Notes: generated by a model not told the origin, from the sequence alone. A DNA stretch of 64,000 nt from Heliocidaris erythrogramma (GCA_025617745.1 CM046870.1:10282410-10346409), one strand, 5' to 3'; counted from the stretch's first letter, positions 1-12,693 are shown. Made by a program: numbers and translations.

Positions 1-204
1 TAGGGAATTATGCCCCGCCTGCCCCCTGCTCCACTGCCTTTCATTGTGCTGATATCTGTGCTGGAATCTATTATTATGAAGCCTCTCTGATTATTTGGAG
101 CTTGGTAGGCCTATATGGATCTTCTTTGGACTTTAGGGCACAGTTTGTAAGCGACAACGGATTATATATAGGTACAATATATTAAATATATATATATATA
201 TAGG

Positions 205-470
205 TAGGGCACTGATCAGAAGTAAAAGGGGCACTTAAAAAGAGGCATTTATCAGAGGTGAATAGGGGACACTTGTCGGATTTCAAAGGGGACACTAGTC
301 TTATCTGAGCTTAAAAGGGGCACTTATCAGAAGGTGAAAGGGCACTTATTAGAAAGAAGAAGGGGCAGTCATACGAGGAAAAAGATTCACTTATCAGAGG
401 TGAAAATGGGCACTTATAAGAAAGGAAAATTGTACTACATGTATTAGGAGGGAAAATGGGCAATAATTAG
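205..470. repeat. Degenerate minisatellite, GGGGCACTTATCAGA-type iterons
   Basis: A loose array of about ten units built on GGGGCACTTATCAGA followed by GTGAAAA or similar, spaced 20-35 bases. Units vary by substitution and length. A longer array of the same family and orientation lies at 55195-56030. It is preceded by a short (AT)n run. No coding content. Confidence 0.85.
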
Positions 471-2266
471 ACAAAAAACAAAGGTACACATTCAAAATGG
501 GCAGTAATGCATGACATAACTTTACAGAATAGCAGTGAGAGAATGTTCTTGTGACTACCAGAACCATTGTGAAGGGTAGCATGAGGGGTGATTTGTTTTG
601 TCCATGTTCATAGTATTATGATTACAATACAAAATTTAGTTGTGTACTTTTACGTATCCCGATCCCGTTACTTTACATGGGTGAGAGTTAACCCATTGCA
701 CATGGGGCATGTATGTAAAATGTAAAGTGAACAATACAAACGTTGCCTTGAATTACCGGCATTGGGACTAAGTTCTTTCATTGTCCTTAGGCTTTATCAG
801 CGTAGGCAAGAGTGAGCTTTCGAATTTGTGTTAGCTGCATACCGCCCTTTGTGCAAGAACGGCTCACCCGTCCACTGGCATCTCCCTCGTCCACTAGTCA
901 GATCGAAAACGCGTCAAACATGGTTTTGCCGTCTTCTCTAAAACATGAACATCGCTTCACCCATTGTTAGCTTCATGCTTCACCTACTTTGTATGCAGTC
1001 AACACAAAGCAGTCCATTGTCGCTGGGAGGATTTAGGACGGCGTTCTAGTTGACACATCCGAAAACTCCTTACTTACGCAATCAAAACAACGTCTCCTGT
1101 CCAACGGATATTACACATGTTCTCGTATGGCGCATTAGCTTCTCTAGCGTAGTCATAAATGCATGACTAGTAAGAATAATACTTTGTATAACTTGTGCCT
1201 GTTTGCCTTTCCAAGGAATATCATTATTGCAAACGCCGGTTGCCACTTTCGGAAGATTAACACCAATTGTAGACGAGGCGACATGTGATTGCAAAATGTA
1301 TAATGCTAACATTTCATTGAATTACTGGCGTATGGTCCAATTGCCTTCACAAAATTGATTTGCGCTGGAAACGGCTAAGTCAAATTCACCCAATGGACAG
1401 GAAACAAACATTTTCCTGACAAAACGGGGATTTTATTTCCACGTTTGTATACAATTGCCTGTTGATGAATTTTACTACCATGTACATGACTTGTCGTTAG
1501 AATGGTGTGGTAATACGAGACCTGTCACACATTGCCCGATAAACGGACGTACGACGGATAGAAACTTTGCTATAAAAAAAAAATATCCGGTGGTGAAAGT
1601 CGTCTCCGTTTCTGCTCGAGACTCTCACGAAAGGAGTATTAAGCGGATAAATGCACATAAATGACCGCACTCTAACAGGCCAAGTACGGGACAATTACCA
1701 ATATAAAGCTACGGTCACAAAGGTTCGTACGAATCTCACTGTTACCTTCTTGAGAAACGAAGTGATTTTCGGTTATACAATGGCCCTAGCGTTCGTACGT
1801 TTTTTGTAAGAATGCCTTGAGTTATTCTTTCGCCAGACTTACGGCCATCTTACGAGTTTTGTTGTCGCAAGATGGTCGTACGTGCAACTGACAGTCAAAA
1901 CGCAGGTCCCCAAAAAGTGCTCTATTTTATTTCCAGATTTGCTTGACTGGGTCAGTCTCTGAATACATAATGAGCAGAAACCCTCAAGAACATCTAATTT
2001 CTAAATGATTGAATGGGCTAGTTAACATTTACCAATTGTCGTGATCAAATAAAAGAGGAGGAATTAGAGATTCATGACATGCTCTATTTGTCTATAAAAT
2101 AATGGTGAAAAATAATGTTATTTTATGACAAAAAACGTGGAAATGAAACGAAAAGTAAACCTGTAAAGAACTCACATATTTTTATTATGAGCCAGGTTAA
2201 ATTTGGCATGCGTGTAAAGGGCAATATCTATACTTCAAAAATATTGAAATAAAATGAATGTACACT
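471..2266. other. No gene seen
   Basis: No splice-bounded or conserved reading frame was recognised on either strand. The only structure noted is a short inverted repeat ending in CGTACGAA at about 1727 and TTCGTACG at about 1793. The stretch could be intron or intergenic DNA upstream of the VWC/CTCK exons. Confidence 0.5.
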
Positions 2267-2587
2267 TTATGACAGGGTCAGGATCCAGCAAAATGTAACC
2301 AAATTACACATTGTGTCCTTCAAACAGTTGAATCCAGCACTCTGATTGGTTACTTCACAAGCCCTTTCCCCCAAATAGATCAACATGTTTGTCACAGCCA
2401 GGACCATGTTTGCACTAGAGGCCAAGAGTTCATGTAACTGGTGGCATGTGGTTTCAAATATCGCGCCCTAATCTTGCAGGGTGGCATTGCCAGCCGATTA
2501 CAGTGCTAGGATTCTATGGTCTTGACAAATTCAAGGATATATTATGTACTTGGATTAAATATTGCTGGATCCTGATCCTGTCATAAA
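2267..2587. mobile_element. MITE with TGACAGGRTCAGGATCC termini
   Basis: The two ends are inverted copies of about 25 bases with one mismatch, starting TTTATGACAGG and ending CCTGTCATAAA. A TA duplication is the simplest target site, which would fit the Tc1/mariner superfamily, but TTA/TAA cannot be excluded. About 320 bases, with no coding capacity. Confidence 0.8.
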
Positions 2588-2744
2588 TGTATGGATGTTT
2601 TGAATATAATGATGTAAAAGATGAAACTTCAATGCTTCCATACATTCCATGCATATTAATAGTGGCTCATATACTTGTTATATGTCTTTTATCGACTTGA
2701 AAATTTGAGACAAAAAGGAATTGATATAAGAAAGTTATAGGAAT

Positions 2745-4155
2745 TCTTAATATTCGGGAGTGAAAATTTCAAGAAATTTAGCGTTTTGCAATATGGCCGA
2801 TTTCGAACTTAAATTTACGGTGTGAAGATGGAATTTTTCGTACTAATTTGTTATTAGAATATAAAGAGCAACTCTTGGATTATCTCTAGCAATTTGTTAG
2901 AAGTCTGTAGGATGTAGGATAGTGGAGATAGGCAAGGAGAACAAAAGGCATGGAAATGGCCCCAAAACGGACAAAATGGCGCCTGGACGGTCATGCATGA
3001 GTGATTTCGGAAAATGAAGAGTCAGGTGCACAACTTGACATGCCAAGGAACATGCATACGAAGTTGGAAATGAAATGGACAAGGGGAAAGGACCTAGACA
3101 GAGCTCACGAAAACTGCATGCAAAACGAATGGCTGCAGAGGAACAAGAAGAAAAAGAAGAACGAGAACTGCAATCGTATCAGACCGATGTGCATGCATTG
3201 ACGTCTGTATTTTGTATTTCCTTGAAGAGTAAAATAAAGAGCATCTCTTAAACTATAGCAATTTATTCGAAATCTGTATCATCTAGAATAAGCGGAGAAA
3301 GGCAAGCCGAACGAAAGGCACGAAAAACGGACAAAATGGCGCCTGGACGGTCAGGCATGAGAAAGGACCTAGACAGTGATCACAAGCACTACGTGCAAAA
3401 CAAATTGGCCGTAATAGAAATCCGTTCCTGATGGCACGCCATATATTCCGTCGGTAGTGGCATCTATGCAGGATATAAAATTGCGTTTAAAACGAAGCGC
3501 TTGATAGATTTTAAAAATCTGGCTTCGAGAGTCTCTTCCTTTTGCCTCGAAGAATGTACCTGCCAAATTTCAAGAATAATAAAGATCGTTCATGGTCGTT
3601 AATGCATGTGCAGGATCCGTATAATGACCCGACTTCAATCGCGATTTACTGAAAATATTCTGTCAGACCATATATCGTTGTTTGTATCTCTGAGAAAGGC
3701 ATTTAATTGCGGTCACTTTGAGCCGACTGCCACTTGCGTATCATTTAAAATAGGCATATTATGCAATATTATGGAATGCAATTCTTAATATTCGGGAATG
3801 AAAATTTCACGAAATTTAGCGTTTTGCAATATGGCCGATTTCGGACTGAAATTTAGTGTGAAGATGGAATTTTTCCTACTAATTTTTTTATTAGAATGTA
3901 AAGAGCAACTCTTGGACTAGCTCTAGCAATTTGTTAGAAGTCTGTAGGATAGTGGAGATAGACAAAGGAGAACAAAAGGCATGAAAATGGCCCCCAGACG
4001 GACAAAATGGCGCCTGGTGGGTCATGCATGAGTGATTTCGGAAAACAAAGAGTTCAGTGCCCTAGAAGGGATGCCAAGGAACATGCATACGAAATTTGAA
4101 ATGAAATGGAAAGGACCTAGACAGTGCTCACAAGCATTGCATGCAAAACAAATGG
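2745..4155 (+). repeat. Segmental tandem duplication, three copies of one unit
   Basis: A block at 2745-3140, beginning near TTCTTAATATTCGGG, recurs at about 3782-4155 with roughly 90 percent identity by eye. A shorter, more diverged copy lies at about 3225-3420. Shared landmarks are ACAAAATGGCGCCTGG, GGTCATGCATGAG and GACCTAGACAG. The offset between the two long copies is about 1.04 kb. Small open frames here are not conserved between copies, so I do not call them genes. Confidence 0.85.
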
Positions 4156-4204
4156 CAGAAGTGGCAGAAGATCAAGACGAAGAAGAATAAGAATTCAGAA
4201 CAGG

Positions 4205-4335
4205 CACAAGAATAAGAATGCAAAACATGGACAAGAACATAGCGTTGACTTTACGTCAATGCAAAAAGAAGAAGAAGAAGAATAAGAATGCAAACAGGAA
4301 CGAAAACATAGCATTGACTTTACGTCAATGCAATG
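4205..4335 (+). repeat. Short tandem duplication with GAAGAA tract
   Basis: Two copies of a unit of about 65 bases containing AACATAGC, TTGACTTTACGTCAATGC and a GAA-rich tract. TTGACTTTACGTCAA is itself an imperfect palindrome. Confidence 0.75.
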
Positions 4336-4537
4336 ATTCCTCTTCCAAGTCAAGATGAAGAAGGGAGATTTTGCAACGTTTACACGTGATATTTACCGAA
4401 TTCAAAATCATGTCATTGTTCTTCATTCTATTACGTCTCTAAGGTTAATCAACATTATCAACATAAAATCTTTCCTTATAATTTCTTTCACACAATAAGC
4501 CAATTCCTAATTAGTACATGATCATGGTCTGCGCAGC

Positions 4538-4758
4538 GCCCTTGTCTGCGCACACGCCTAAATGCGATTCTGATAAAACAAAACACGAACACAATTTTTT
4601 TTCGTCTTTATTATAGCCAAACTATTCATGCAAAAAATAAGAACAGAAGCCAAAATATTGAATAAGATCATATCTTAATTATTTCTTTCTCGAAAAGTTG
4701 GCTTTCATGTGAAAAATCCCGAAATGCCTGTAAAGTACATGAGTGCGCAGACAAGGGC
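4538..4758. mobile_element. Small inverted-repeat element, GCCCTTGTCTGCGCAC ends
   Basis: A perfect 16-base inverted repeat bounds a 220-base AT-rich segment. A related pair of motifs (GCGCAGACATAGGCCCC and AAGGGGCTATTTCATTC) occurs at about 58500-58605, suggesting a second, diverged family member. Non-autonomous; superfamily unknown. Confidence 0.6.
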
Positions 4759-6491
4759 ACCATTGTTTTTTTCAATTTCAAAATTACAGCGGTATTTAGG
4801 CCTACTTGTAAACATTACATCATATTTGCTCTAAATTTTGATGAAACGTTTAACACATTTACTAATTCCAATATTAGGAATAATATAATATTGCGCATGA
4901 GAGGAACTTTGTATACAAATAAATAGGGCCTGAGGGAATCTAGTGTGATCTATGGGGTCGGTCTAAGTGGCAACAGTCGTCTATTTCCTGGAGGGGCGAG
5001 AGCCCCGAAGAAATAGATCGGACTAGATTTCCGAATAAAGGCCCTGTATAATGAACTCTTTTTCATGTCCATCATGAAAACCTAAATACCTTAGATCTGG
5101 ATCTTACTTTGACCTAGGTAGCAACAGTGAACGCTACAGTACAACTTACATTTATAACACATTAGATCTAGTTCTACATAAATCAGCGGAAGGCAGAGAG
5201 AGAGAGAAAGGGAGAGAGAAAGTCAAAATTATGCATTTTAGATTATAAGAACTGTAAAACAAAGTAGATTTAAACTTTAGATCTTACAATTACATTCTAA
5301 CAAATTATTTTTGGTTAATATGCTATGGCTGGTTAACATTGGCTAACACAGTTAGAAAAGGTCTAACGACATAACATATTATGACAGTTAACAGTTTTAA
5401 TAGGACAATTTTACTTGATAACCGAATCGGTGTTTCATTTGTTTCATGGTTTGTTTTGGTCCTCGTCAATTTAAAATCAAATCTTCTTGCTTCCGACGGA
5501 CACTAGACTAAACATCGCTCGCCATATTTTTTTTCCCACTAATGACGTGCGCGTTACGACACGAATTTATCTAGCACGATTGCGCATGCATGATAAACAG
5601 CTGATTGACCTACATCAATTATTCTGTCCAGACAGGTCACTTTTAAAGTGAGAGTAAACTGAAGCTCCTAAATATCACCACCTTTCAACAGGATTTGATA
5701 AGTCTCTGTGCCTCTCATTTTCCCATCATGCCCCATTCTAGTTTGTAAAAGCCTATAATGTACCTGCACACGTACAATTTTCCACAATGCCAAGTCATAA
5801 ATAAAAGTTTAAAATATCAAATTTGCCTATTTTCTAAACGGGCTCTTTGACAAAATTCAAAATGAAATCCAATTAATTTTTTCAAATTATAATTGTAATG
5901 TAGCAATCAATCTGAGATGAGTTTTCATGCAAATTGTTATGAATCTTTGACAAGATAAGTCGACAGAATTATAAATTACAAATATGCACTGGGTTAAGTG
6001 TCACTGGATAAATATTTCTCGTAAAATCCGACAGCAAAATTGACAGGTAAATGTTTGTTCAGTTGCTGGAGACACAACCCCACCCTCTTCTCGTGATGGA
6101 TTCACGACAATTCTCCGACTCAGCGTAATTTCATCGGTGCCTGAGCCCTCCCATCGCGGGGGTTACCCCAAAGAAACTACTGGCTGCTCGCCGTACGCGG
6201 CAGATGAAATGATTCTCGTAATTTTTTAGGGAACAAGGGGCAGTCGGAGGCTAAATAGTTAAAAAAAAAAAAATCTTACCAATTTTTCAAGTAGAATTAT
6301 GATTAATCACAAAAAGTGCTATTGACCAGTTCAAGGACAATTCCAATTCGGGATAGAAAAGAAAATCTTGTTCAACTTTAAGTCAAATTTCAGGTGCGTA
6401 GACACATCTATAGCCCCCCCCCCCCCCCATCATACATATGACCCCAATTTCTACGTGCACGCGCATCTCTTTTGTTGGACACGCTACTTAC
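4759..6491. other. No gene; one imperfect inverted repeat and low-complexity tracts
   Basis: About 4924-5050 is an imperfect inverted repeat (GGGCCTGAGGGAATCTAG against CTAGATTTCCGAATAAAGG), probably an old MITE. A GA-rich tract lies near 5200. Nothing coding was recognised. Confidence 0.5.
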
Positions 6492-6896
6492 TTAAAGGGA
6501 TACGCCACCGGGCGGCCGTGGGGAAAGTAAGCCCCATTCACTCGTACACAAAGTTTGTGCGTCGACTAAGTGGGATTACATTTCGACTGCACGAAGCCGA
6601 CCGAGAGCTCGAGCTCAGGCGGAGCGTGGATGTTTGTGTGGCGACCAGTCTATCCGAGGTTTGCGCCCCGCGGGGCAACGCCATGATCAGAGGGGCGTTT
6701 CATGAAAGGAATTGTCAGATATTTTATCCGACAAATTTGCTCTCAGACAATCAGATGCAAGGATTTCAGTAGCTTATAACAGTTGTCGGATAAATTATCT
6801 GACAACTTCCTTTCATGAAACGCTCCCCAGGTAACGATCACGGTGCCCTCTCGCGGCATTAAAACGTCCACAATCTGGGGTTGAGTATCCCTTTAA
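6492..6896. mobile_element. TTAA-flanked MITE, AGGGATAC termini, hosting another MITE
   Basis: Ends read TTAAAGGGATAC and, inverted, GTATCCCTTTAA. The TTAA at both ends is best read as a target-site duplication, as in piggyBac or Kolobok-type elements. The body is GC-richer than its surroundings. The element contains a second MITE (6692-6828), so its original length was about 270 bases. Confidence 0.75.
6692..6828. mobile_element. Nested hairpin MITE, GGGGCGTTTCATGAAAG ends
   Basis: Arms of about 45 bases pair almost completely: GGGGCGTTTCATGAAAGG then TTGTCAGATA, against the inverse at the right end. It sits inside the MITE at 6492-6896 and is therefore the younger insertion. Confidence 0.8.
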
Positions 6897-8749
6897 CAAG
6901 TAAATAGTGAATGAAGACAATATGGAGCCAAATGTTAATTTGAACTAAGAGTCTTCTCTTTTATGATTATAATCAAACACATCAGAATTCAGTGTAAATT
7001 ACATTAATCAGTGTCAGAATAATTATGAGTTCTCATTGTTTTGATATGTAAGATACTATATGCAAATAACGTAGCTGTTTCGAATACGTTGTGTTCGTAT
7101 TTCTTCATCTGATTCTTTATCATTTTGTTTGATAATTTCAGATGCATGTCTGCCGAAACAGCCAGGTAAATATTTAGGTTTATTTTACAACAATAATGCA
7201 CATGAAATCTGTATAGAAGAAACATGTTATTTAACAAATTTGGGGTATTATTTGTCATTATTTCATTTTTTCGAGGGGGTGTAATGTGATGTAATTATTG
7301 ACCAATGACTTTATGAAAACGTCCCGGGGACGAGAATTAAAGAGATTCACCGTCGTGCTTTGATACCACAGAACGCGACTTGAAATAATAATCTTATACT
7401 GTAGTGGAAACCTAGGATACAGGCTATTAGCTGGCTCGGAAGAGGAGGCAAGGGGGTGCATTCGGAAAGGAGACAAGGAAACTGATATTTAATGCTATTA
7501 TATTTTGTTGTTGCTGTGATTATCTTATTCATCAAGCATTTTTGATGAAAATGAATTTATATTAAAAAAAAATCAGGCTCATGAATACTATGAACGCTAA
7601 TAATCAGACTGTTGACATCCAATCTCTGGGGCATCTAGCAGTGGTGGAGACGTTCATTCTTTTGATGCAGGTCTTAGTAAATACTGTTTGAAATGATCTT
7701 CGGTTGGAGGGAAATATATTTACCTTTCAACGCAGGCTTCACCCTGAGTAGAATTAATGAAATATGCATTTTGATTTGTAATTTATTCATAGCGTTGGTA
7801 GCCACTCGAAAATTGGAAGAGAATTGAGCCGGTATATTGTTTCACTTGTATCGAAAGATAGACGTGCAAGATATTAATATTCCGTTTGTGGTTTATGATG
7901 GATTTTGGTTTAAGCATCTGAAACGAAATCAAAAATATATTCCTGAAGAAGACGTTTGTATTGATTTGCATATCTTTCTTTTCCTCGTACATAGGATGCC
8001 GATTTGAAGGAAGGTTTTATAAGGTGAGATAAATAATCATATCAATAGATGCAAGACTTGCTGTAACAATTTATTTCACAACCCTTATGAATCATGATAT
8101 GCTTCTTGCTTGTCTTGAGAGGATAGCTTTTTGTACTAAGTCACCTTTTTTCTATGACGATGGTTTCGTGACAAGTTCTTTGGATGCCGAGGTATATCTC
8201 CTGACCACTGAATATCCCCATGTATCCTTAAATGTGCCTTACTCCTTGAATGAAGTAGTACTTGAAGAAATGTTTATCATGTTTATGATACAATGTTACA
8301 TGTTCTTTTTTTTTTTGCTGTTATGTGTTTATGTTCATGATTTTTTTTTTGTTTTTTTAAACTATTGTTTCTTATCACTGTTAACAGGGCCTCGTGGAAA
8401 ACCACCACTATCAGTGATAATGAGTCACCCTGTTTAAATATTTTAATAGTGAAAATTTTAATAAGATTTGAGTAGTTATTTCTTACAGTTGTGACGACAT
8501 CCCTCCATCATTTTCACGTCGTCGTCCATGTTACTACCCCAGTCACATTAACGAGACCGACAACGAACCAGACGAAATATCTCATTACCCCGAATTGATA
8601 TGAAATGGTCGGTTAAGAGTCAGTTTGGCAGTGTGCCTCACGTATAAAAGTAAAAAGTAAAAACAAGACTGCTCTTCTATATTACTTCAACATACTTATT
8701 CTTGTCAAGGTGTATTATAAGAATATTATTCATTTAAAATTGATTTCAG
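6897..8749. other. Presumed intron upstream of VWC exon; nothing identified
   Basis: Contains T-rich tracts and no recognised element. If the exon at 8750 belongs to a longer gene, this is probably the preceding intron, but no convincing earlier exon was found. Confidence 0.4.
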
Positions 8750-8851
8750 TATGGAGATGTGCTGCCAAGCCCCAACCCTTGTGTCCAAATGGAATGCAGT
8801 GAAGTGTACGGATTCCGGGCACTCCCAGAACAGTGCAACCTCACATGTGAT
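8750..8851 (+). CDS. Exon of secreted VWC/CTCK protein: VWC domain, first part
   Basis: A 34-codon exon with acceptor TTGATTTCAG and donor GTAAGC. It begins in phase 0 with YGDVLPSPNPC and continues with VQMECS, EQCNLTCD. The Cys spacing (PC..EC...QC...TC) matches the central part of a von Willebrand factor type C domain; the first Cys-rich residues must come from an upstream exon not found here. It joins in phase to the exon at 15255, which supplies the closing CCPEC. In this family VWC domains lie in large secreted glycoproteins such as mucins, von Willebrand factor and SCO-spondin, next to a C-terminal cystine knot. The flanking intron of 6.4 kb is filled with transposons. The assignment as VWC is firm only because the three exons splice in frame. 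Confidence 0.8.
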
Positions 8852-9483
8852 GTAAGCATTTTGATCGGCTCTACGACACATGCTCCGGCGACAATGGCTC
8901 CGCGGTCATTATCCTACACTAAAATAATTTCTTAATACAAACACTGCACCTAGCACTAACCAACTATACCTAAAACCCAATTGCCAACCTAACCTTAACC
9001 CTATACTAAATAAAGCCCTGAGCAACTGTCAAAGGAATAATTTTCGCATCACCATCTGATCGTCAGCGAGCGTAGTATCATGAGTGAGGCAGTTACAAGA
9101 TACCCTCAGCAGCTATACATATACGTGTACAATGAAATTCGCATTGGACCACATGTAGGCTCATATCGCAAGGAGGTTTTAATGCACCTTTTTTTCTACG
9201 ATTCTCCAAATTTTAGTTATTTTTTTCCCCCACACATTTCTAATTATTTTGTTGGATAATCATGATCTCTGATTAGGGTGCGCATCCTCATAATAGCAAT
9301 GTCTTGGCAATGGCGCAAAAAGTATTTACCTTCACTGGGTGTAGCTATTTTTTTGTGCCCACTTCTCGGTAGCTTGATATCATTGCCTCTTTGCGTAAAT
9401 TGTACGCAAACCCTGTAGATAGTTTGGAGGCAATTATCGAACTGTATCACGATTTCGGTCCCTGACACTCCCCTGGCTCTCCT

Positions 9484-9631
9484 GGGCCCTCTTGCATAAA
9501 AAGTTGCGTTTAATTGCAAGTAAAAAAATTAAACGCAACTTGATTTTCAACCAATCAGGATCGCGTATTTTGGACTTGCGTTTAATATTTTTGAGTTGCG
9601 ATTAAACGCAACTTTTTATGCAAGAGGGCCC
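9484..9631. mobile_element. Hairpin MITE, GGGCCCTCTTGCATAAAAAG ends
   Basis: A 148-base element with a perfect or near-perfect 31-base terminal inverted repeat. Internally it repeats TTGCGTTTAAT in both orientations. Lies in intron 1 of the VWC/CTCK gene. Confidence 0.85.
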
Positions 9632-9733
9632 AGATGGCGATTTATTGCCTTCGCAATTAGAACAGAAAAAAAGGACAATCTCTACTTTCGTTTTATACAA
9701 GAATGTTTGTAATCATTCAATAGTTAGATTCAA

Positions 9734-10085
9734 GGACAACTACCCCCTGGAAAACTACCACCCGGACAACTACCCTTGGATAACTACCCCCTGGATAACT
9801 GCCCCTAGGACAATTACCCCTTAGGCAATTACCCCCCAGGACAACTACCGCCAGGACAACTAACCCCAGGACAATTACCCCCCGAACAACTACCCCCTGG
9901 ACAACTACCCCCTAGGACAATTACCCCTCAGGACAATTACCCCCCAGGACAACTACCACCAGGACAACTAACCCCATGACAAATTACCCCCGGACAACTA
10001 CCCCCAAGACAACTACCCCAGGACAACCACTCCCAGGACAATTATCCCCGGATAATTACCCTCCAGGAAGAATTACCCCCATACC
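9734..10085 (+). repeat. GGACAACTACCCC minisatellite (left arm A)
   Basis: About twenty degenerate units of 13-16 bases (GGACAACTACCCCC, GGACAATTACCCCC and variants). The inverted partner is at 14250-14395 and a short fold-back member is at 51108-51205. Confidence 0.9.
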
Positions 10086-10095
10086 CCTGTAGAGC

Positions 10096-10225
10096 CCATA
10101 AATGTAAAAATCAACCACAAATGTAAAAATATTGCACCCGCAAATGTCAAAGTAACAACAAATGTAATAAAATATCGCCCACAAATGTAAAAATCGGTTT
10201 AACCACAAATGTAAAAACTGATTGC
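10096..10225 (+). repeat. CCACAAATGTAAAAA minisatellite (left arm B)
   Basis: About seven loose units of CCACAAATGTAAAAATC. The same units in reverse (TTTTTACATTTGTGG) fill much of 13835-14215. Confidence 0.85.
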
Positions 10226-10246
10226 TTGCATATAATGCACCGATGT

Positions 10247-11445
10247 AAGTTATTATGGTAAATTGCCACTTGGTCTAATTCCAATTGGTCTAATAACCAA
10301 ATGGTCTAACATCATTCGGTTTATTCGTCCATTTCGTGTTATAATCATTTAGTCTAATTATCAGTTTTTAAACTCACTTTGTCTAATCACCACTTCGTCT
10401 ATAGCCAATTCGTCTAAAAAACATTTGGTCTAGTACCCGTTTGGTCTAAACATCACTTGGTCTAATAATCAGTTCATCTACTGTTCACTTGGTCCAATAT
10501 CTATTTCGGCTAAAACCAGTTGGTCTAATAACCAAAATGGTCTAATCATCATTTCGTCTAATAACTATTTGGTCTAATAATCAGTTTAAATCACTTCGTC
10601 TAATCACCACCTCGGCTACAGCCAATACGTCTAAGAACCCATTTGGTCTAATACCTATGTGGTCTAAAAATCAGTTCGTCTAATATCTATTTCGGCTAAA
10701 ACCAGTTAGTCTAATAAGCACATGGTCTAATCATCATTTCGCCTAATAGCCATTTTGTCTAAACCCAGTTGTCTAACACTCACATCGTCTAATCATCATT
10801 TCGTCTAATTACCATATTTTCTAATCATCGTTTGGTCCAAATCTCAGTTCGTCTAATAACCGTTTGGTTTAATGTTCACTTGGTCTAATATCTATTTGGT
10901 CTAATACTACAAATAGGTTAACATGTTATAGTGATATAGGTTTATTGCCACTTGGTCTACAGCGAGTTGGTCTTATAGACAATTGGTCTAATATTATTTG
11001 GTCTAATATCAGTTGGTCTAATAACCGATTGGTCTAATCATCATATCGTCCATTTACCATTTGGTCTAATTTTCATTTCGTCTAATTACCATTTGGTCTA
11101 TATTCAATTCGTCTAATAGCCATTTGGTCTAATAATGATTTGGTCCATTATCAATTGGTTTAATTGACATTTTGTCTAGTCATCAAATGGTCTAATAGGC
11201 CTACCCATTTGGTGTACACATCATTTGGTCGATTTGTCAATTAGTCTAACCTCAGTTTGTCTATCATTTATTTATTCATTTATTTCCACATAAAAAAACA
11301 CATGAAACATAATACTTAGTCAACACCCATTTAGTCTAATAACCATTTGGTGTAATTGTCATTTGGTCTAATAGCCGTCTGGTCTAATTACCATTTGGTC
11401 TAATTGTCTCGTCTAATGACCAAGTGGCCTAATTTCTTGTTTCCC
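10247..11445 (+). repeat. TTGGTCTAAT iteron array
   Basis: More than sixty units of the form CATTTGGTCTAATAAC, spaced 14-20 bases, almost all in one orientation. The left end reads GCCACTTGGTCTAAT; the right end inverts to TTAGGCCACTTGGTCATT, so the array may be an element in itself. GCCACTTGGTCTA recurs internally near 10950, suggesting two adjacent copies. The same iterons, as an inverted pair, bound 51510-55195. Confidence 0.9.
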
Positions 11446-11631
11446 CCCTACAGCAGTGCCTACTACTCTAGGGGGCTTTGACTAAACAGTCAGGCCTCGG
11501 TTCGGAGCACTGGCCGAAATTTTCGAACTTCTTTGCATTAATTGTATGTAAAGTATTTTGGTGGGGAGTATAAAAAGAGCAGAAGAAGGTGACCTGATGG
11601 AGCATTGCATGAATTAATTGCATGTGTTTAA

Positions 11632-11955
11632 AGCCCCTTTCACAATTGTTGCCTAACCGACTACAACGGCTTGCGACTCGAAATTTTTAGCGTTGTAAGA
11701 CTCGTTGTAGCCGTTGTACCATTTATTGTACGATCCAGATGCGACAAAATGGTCGCATCTCGGTCGGAAAAAAAACCGTGCTGCTCCGATATTTTGACTG
11801 CCGCGATAAAAAATAATTGCACGACAGGCAGTACGAGTGTTGTGCGACTTTGCACGATTTTTTCATCCCCAATATAAGCTCGAGAGTTCCTGAACTTTCA
11901 TCCCAAAAGTCTGGACCATCCATGAGGCAACATCTGGACCATCCATGAGGTAAAC
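11632..11955 (+). mobile_element. Left non-coding end of Harbinger-like transposon
   Basis: Begins about AAGCCCCTTTCACAATTG, a typical Harbinger-style terminus, and runs into the transposase frame. It contains inner palindromic words such as CAACGGCTTGC and GTAGCCGTTG. The right terminus was not found; the element is cut off near 12693. Confidence 0.55.
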
Positions 11956-12690
11956 ATGGCTGCTGCTCGACCAATAGCTCCTGGGAGGCTCTTGCCTTTG
12001 CTGAATCTGAGAAGGCAAATCCAAAACGTTCAAGACAGACATGTAATGTTGCTGGCCTTACTCATCCGTAGATGTCAAAGACATGCAAGGCAAAGAAGAA
12101 GGTGGTGGGTCAAGCCCTGGATTGAGAGACGTGTGCTGTTTGGATAGTATGATACTTTGATGACGGAGTTGCAGAGAGAATGTCAGGGTGACTTCCTGAA
12201 CTACATGAGGATGCCACCAGAAACGTTCCATGAACTGTTGCAGCGCATCACTCCGAGGATAGAGAAGTCCTATCGCTACCGGCAGCCACTGGATCCTGGG
12301 CTCAAACTGGCCATCACCTTGAGATATCTTGCGACCGGCAACAGCTACAAAACCCTGCAGTATGCCTTCCGTGTTCCCCATAACACCATCTCTCTGTTTA
12401 TACCGGAGGTGTGTCAGGCCATCATCAATGAATACCAAGATGGATTGTTTTCCTGTCCAACTACCCCAGATGAATGGAGAGAAGTGGCTCGGACTTACGC
12501 TGACAGATGGAACTTTCATCATGCCTGCGGAGCCTTGGACGGAAAACACGTGACCATCAGAAATCCACCGGGCTCTGGCACGATCTTCTACAACTACAAG
12601 GGTTTCTACAGCCTCATCCTCTTGGCCCTGGTTGACGGCAATTACAAGTTCTTCTGGGCTGACGTTGGTAATCCCGGTTCATCATCGGAT
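11956..12690 (+). pseudogene. PIF/Harbinger (HARBI1-like) transposase, truncated
   Basis: Frame starts MAAARPIAPGRLL and carries the family's N-terminal segment RRRWWVKPWIERRVLFG, then an in-frame TAG at 12145-12147 where relatives have Gln (GQYDTLM), then MTELQRECQGDFLNYMRM. The helix-turn-helix-like part (residues about 70-140) and the start of the DDE domain follow: GALDGKHVTIRNPPG holds the first catalytic Asp, and DVGNPGSSSDA is the conserved segment before the second Asp. The homology stops at about 12692, where a different repeat begins, so the second Asp and the Glu are missing. One stop plus a 3' truncation make it inactive. In this superfamily the transposase cuts DNA with a DDE catalytic triad together with a Myb-like partner protein, none of which is visible here. 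Confidence 0.88.
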
Positions 12691-12693
12691 GCC

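Noticed and set aside
6368-6772. 134-codon plus-strand open frame
   Set aside because: It spans two nested MITEs and a poly-C tract; chance frame.
7140-7163. Possible 24-base micro-exon between AATTTCAG and GTAAAT, readable as ACLPKQP
   Set aside because: Splice-like signals are good, but its phase does not join the exon at 8750 without a stop in one reading, and it is too short to judge by content.
8087-8437. 116-codon plus-strand open frame
   Set aside because: Second half is encoded by T-runs; no domain, no splice logic, codon use unlike the exons nearby.
9734-11445. Regularly spaced repeats resembling a CRISPR array
   Set aside because: Units are degenerate, spacing is irregular, there are no unique spacers, and the DNA is eukaryotic. 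It is minisatellite.
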